From Yponomeuta sedellus (Eukaryota > Arthropoda > Insecta > Lepidoptera > Yponomeutidae), in contig OW203724.1 of assembly GCA_934045075.1 (NCBI GenBank), positions 7,427,473 to 7,491,472 on the forward strand: DNA of 64,000 nt. Reading direction: 5' to 3'. Made by a program: the position numbers and the translations under genes. The stretch's first letter is position 1. The number at the start of each line of letters is the position of its first letter. Below are positions 62,651-64,000 of the stretch, one piece after another. The notes under the pieces are model-generated. The model did no database searches. It was not told the origin of the DNA and was given only the letters and a program-made list of their open reading frames with translations.

Positions 62651-63845
62651 GCTTAGTCGGTCCAACCAGACAATATTAAACATAATATTTTTAAACTCAA
62701 TACACATACATAAACGGTACATAAATATGAAATAAAGAAGAATAAACATACATAAACAAAATAAAAGTCATATACAAGGAGGAGATGAAGGAAAAATATA
62801 CCTGCATCATTGTAGAAAGAGATTTTTAAAATAAATAACAAATTATGAAAGGAGACATAATGATTATACATTCTCCTCTTAAATATTCGCATGGGCGGTG
62901 AAAATCTTACAGCCAGCTGTGATAGAAACGGCTTGGTGCCTTCAGCAATCGATTCTGAGCGGATCGGAAAGCCTGACTGTGAAATTAAAGCTCAAAGCGA
63001 GTTTTGAGATAGGTACAAAGGTGTGACTGGATTGAACAGCAATTTACCTGCGGAGTTCCTTCTAGTCATCCAATACGACATTTGGGGGGGGAGAGTGCGA
63101 AGACTCCATAACAATATAGTAAAGTGCAGGATATCCAGAGTTATGGTAATCACTCAGATATATAAATCACACACTTAAATAGACTTGAAAAATGGAAAAA
63201 TAGACTTAGACTTAGGACATTAAATTTGTACAAAACAAAGAACGGCGGCCTTTAGAGGGAATTTAATTTACTACCTATCCATGTATCATGTCATAAGTAA
63301 TGTAAATGGGTACGATTAGTCGATTATGTCTAGCATAATGTAACTTTACGTGGAAAACCATATTAATTAAAACCTGTTTTGAAAAAACAAATGTGGAGTT
63401 TCTTTCTTAGCTTCTTCTCAAAACGTTCTTGCTTCGTCTCCATATAAGCTATTAATAAGCTATTTGACGTTTATTTGTTATATTGTATTAATAGGCAACC
63501 ATGAGTTTTAAAACCGACTTAAGGTAATTTAACTAAAAAATGCATAATTTCTTTATCCTGTTTTTTTCAAACGGCCAGGATAATGACGTCACAGCTCAGT
63601 AGATATAGCAATCCGAGAACCCGAGAGTTGACGTTTGTTTGCTTAATGACCAGTGACGTCACTAATTCCTGTGCGAAGAGCGTTTTAGCGGCTTATTTAC
63701 AAATGAATGTTTATATGCTTTTATTTGGAAAAAAATACAAAACAGTTTTAAAAATTATCACTTTCTGAACACTTATATTATTATTACACTTTAAATAACT
63801 TCCATTTTTCGTTGGTGTTCAGAAACCTGTCAAATTGCCTAATGT
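62651..63845. other. Right-hand ERCC4 intron, unrecognised
   Basis: No upstream ERCC4 exon can be found here; XPF residues before ACLLDIMN are missing. Open frames at 62653-62892 and 63583-63768 show no domain. Confidence 0.45.
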
Positions 63846-63846
63846 G

Positions 63847-63911
63847 AAACTATAACTAATGAGGAACTTTCGTATCACCAACATACGAAAGTTCCTCATT
63901 AGTTATAGTTT
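63847..63911. repeat. Perfect 29-bp inverted repeat with 7-base loop
   Basis: AAACTATAACTAATGAGGAA then CTTTCGTAT, loop CACCAAC, then the exact reverse complement. Confidence 0.92.
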
Positions 63912-64000
63912 AATTTAACTAAACATTTTGTTTTCATAGTTAATACATTTTTTGACTTAGACATCTATACAGCCCATTAAAGACGCCAACTGTTGGGCAT

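Overview
This is 64 kb of an insect nuclear genome, most likely a moth or butterfly. The DNA is AT-rich, coding is split into short exons with GT-AG introns, and mobile DNA is very dense (mariner, hAT, LINE, tRNA-derived and foldback elements, many in several copies). Repeat types familiar from Lepidoptera recur throughout. The lepidopteran assignment is an inference from repeat style and exon structure. There are no bacterial genes, operons, CRISPR arrays or rRNA.

Three host genes are recognised by reading exons across introns. (1) Eaf (ELL-associated factor, elongation control) lies on the minus strand. Its start codon is at 11164 and six coding exons run down to 1152; its 3' end is off the left edge. 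(2) Pcmt (protein-L-isoaspartate O-methyltransferase) is complete on the plus strand in six exons, 20744-28482, encoding 225 aa. (3) ERCC4/XPF (mei-9 in flies, the structure-specific nucleotide-excision-repair nuclease) lies on the minus strand. Its last 12 exons (670 aa) run from 60245 down to the stop at 29472; the N-terminal exons are off the right edge. Splice phases agree at every junction of all three models. Eaf and Pcmt are divergent, with 9.6 kb of repeats between their start codons. Pcmt and ERCC4 are convergent, with under 1 kb between their stop codons.

The rest is introns and intergenic DNA filled with mobile elements. 1-11 kb: Eaf with a TA-flanked MITE, two dead mariners and a THAP-type remnant. 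11-20.7 kb: tandem MITEs, a broken DDE transposase and a 3.16-kb hAT-like foldback element with an 8-bp target duplication. 20.7-29.5 kb: Pcmt with a 953-bp foldback and two loop-poor perfect hairpins. 31.3-32.8 kb: a three-level nest, one foldback inside a hAT-like element inside a common repeat. 37.8-49.5 kb: an 11.7-kb ERCC4 intron holding a LINE fragment, five head-to-tail units of a 1,217-bp repeat with Helitron-like 3' ends, and a 3.4-kb DDE/SWIM transposon with mapped inverted ends. 49.9-64 kb: a processed pseudogene, an (ACTG)89 array beside a splice donor, a LINE tail that duplicated an ERCC4 splice acceptor, a third hAT-like element and a perfect inverted dimer of a tRNA-like repeat.

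The most notable signals are the Helitron-like tandem array, the DDE/SWIM transposon, the hAT-like insertions with exact 8-bp target duplications, the recurring inverted dimers of a tRNA-like repeat, and the mobile-element insertions within a few bases of host splice sites.
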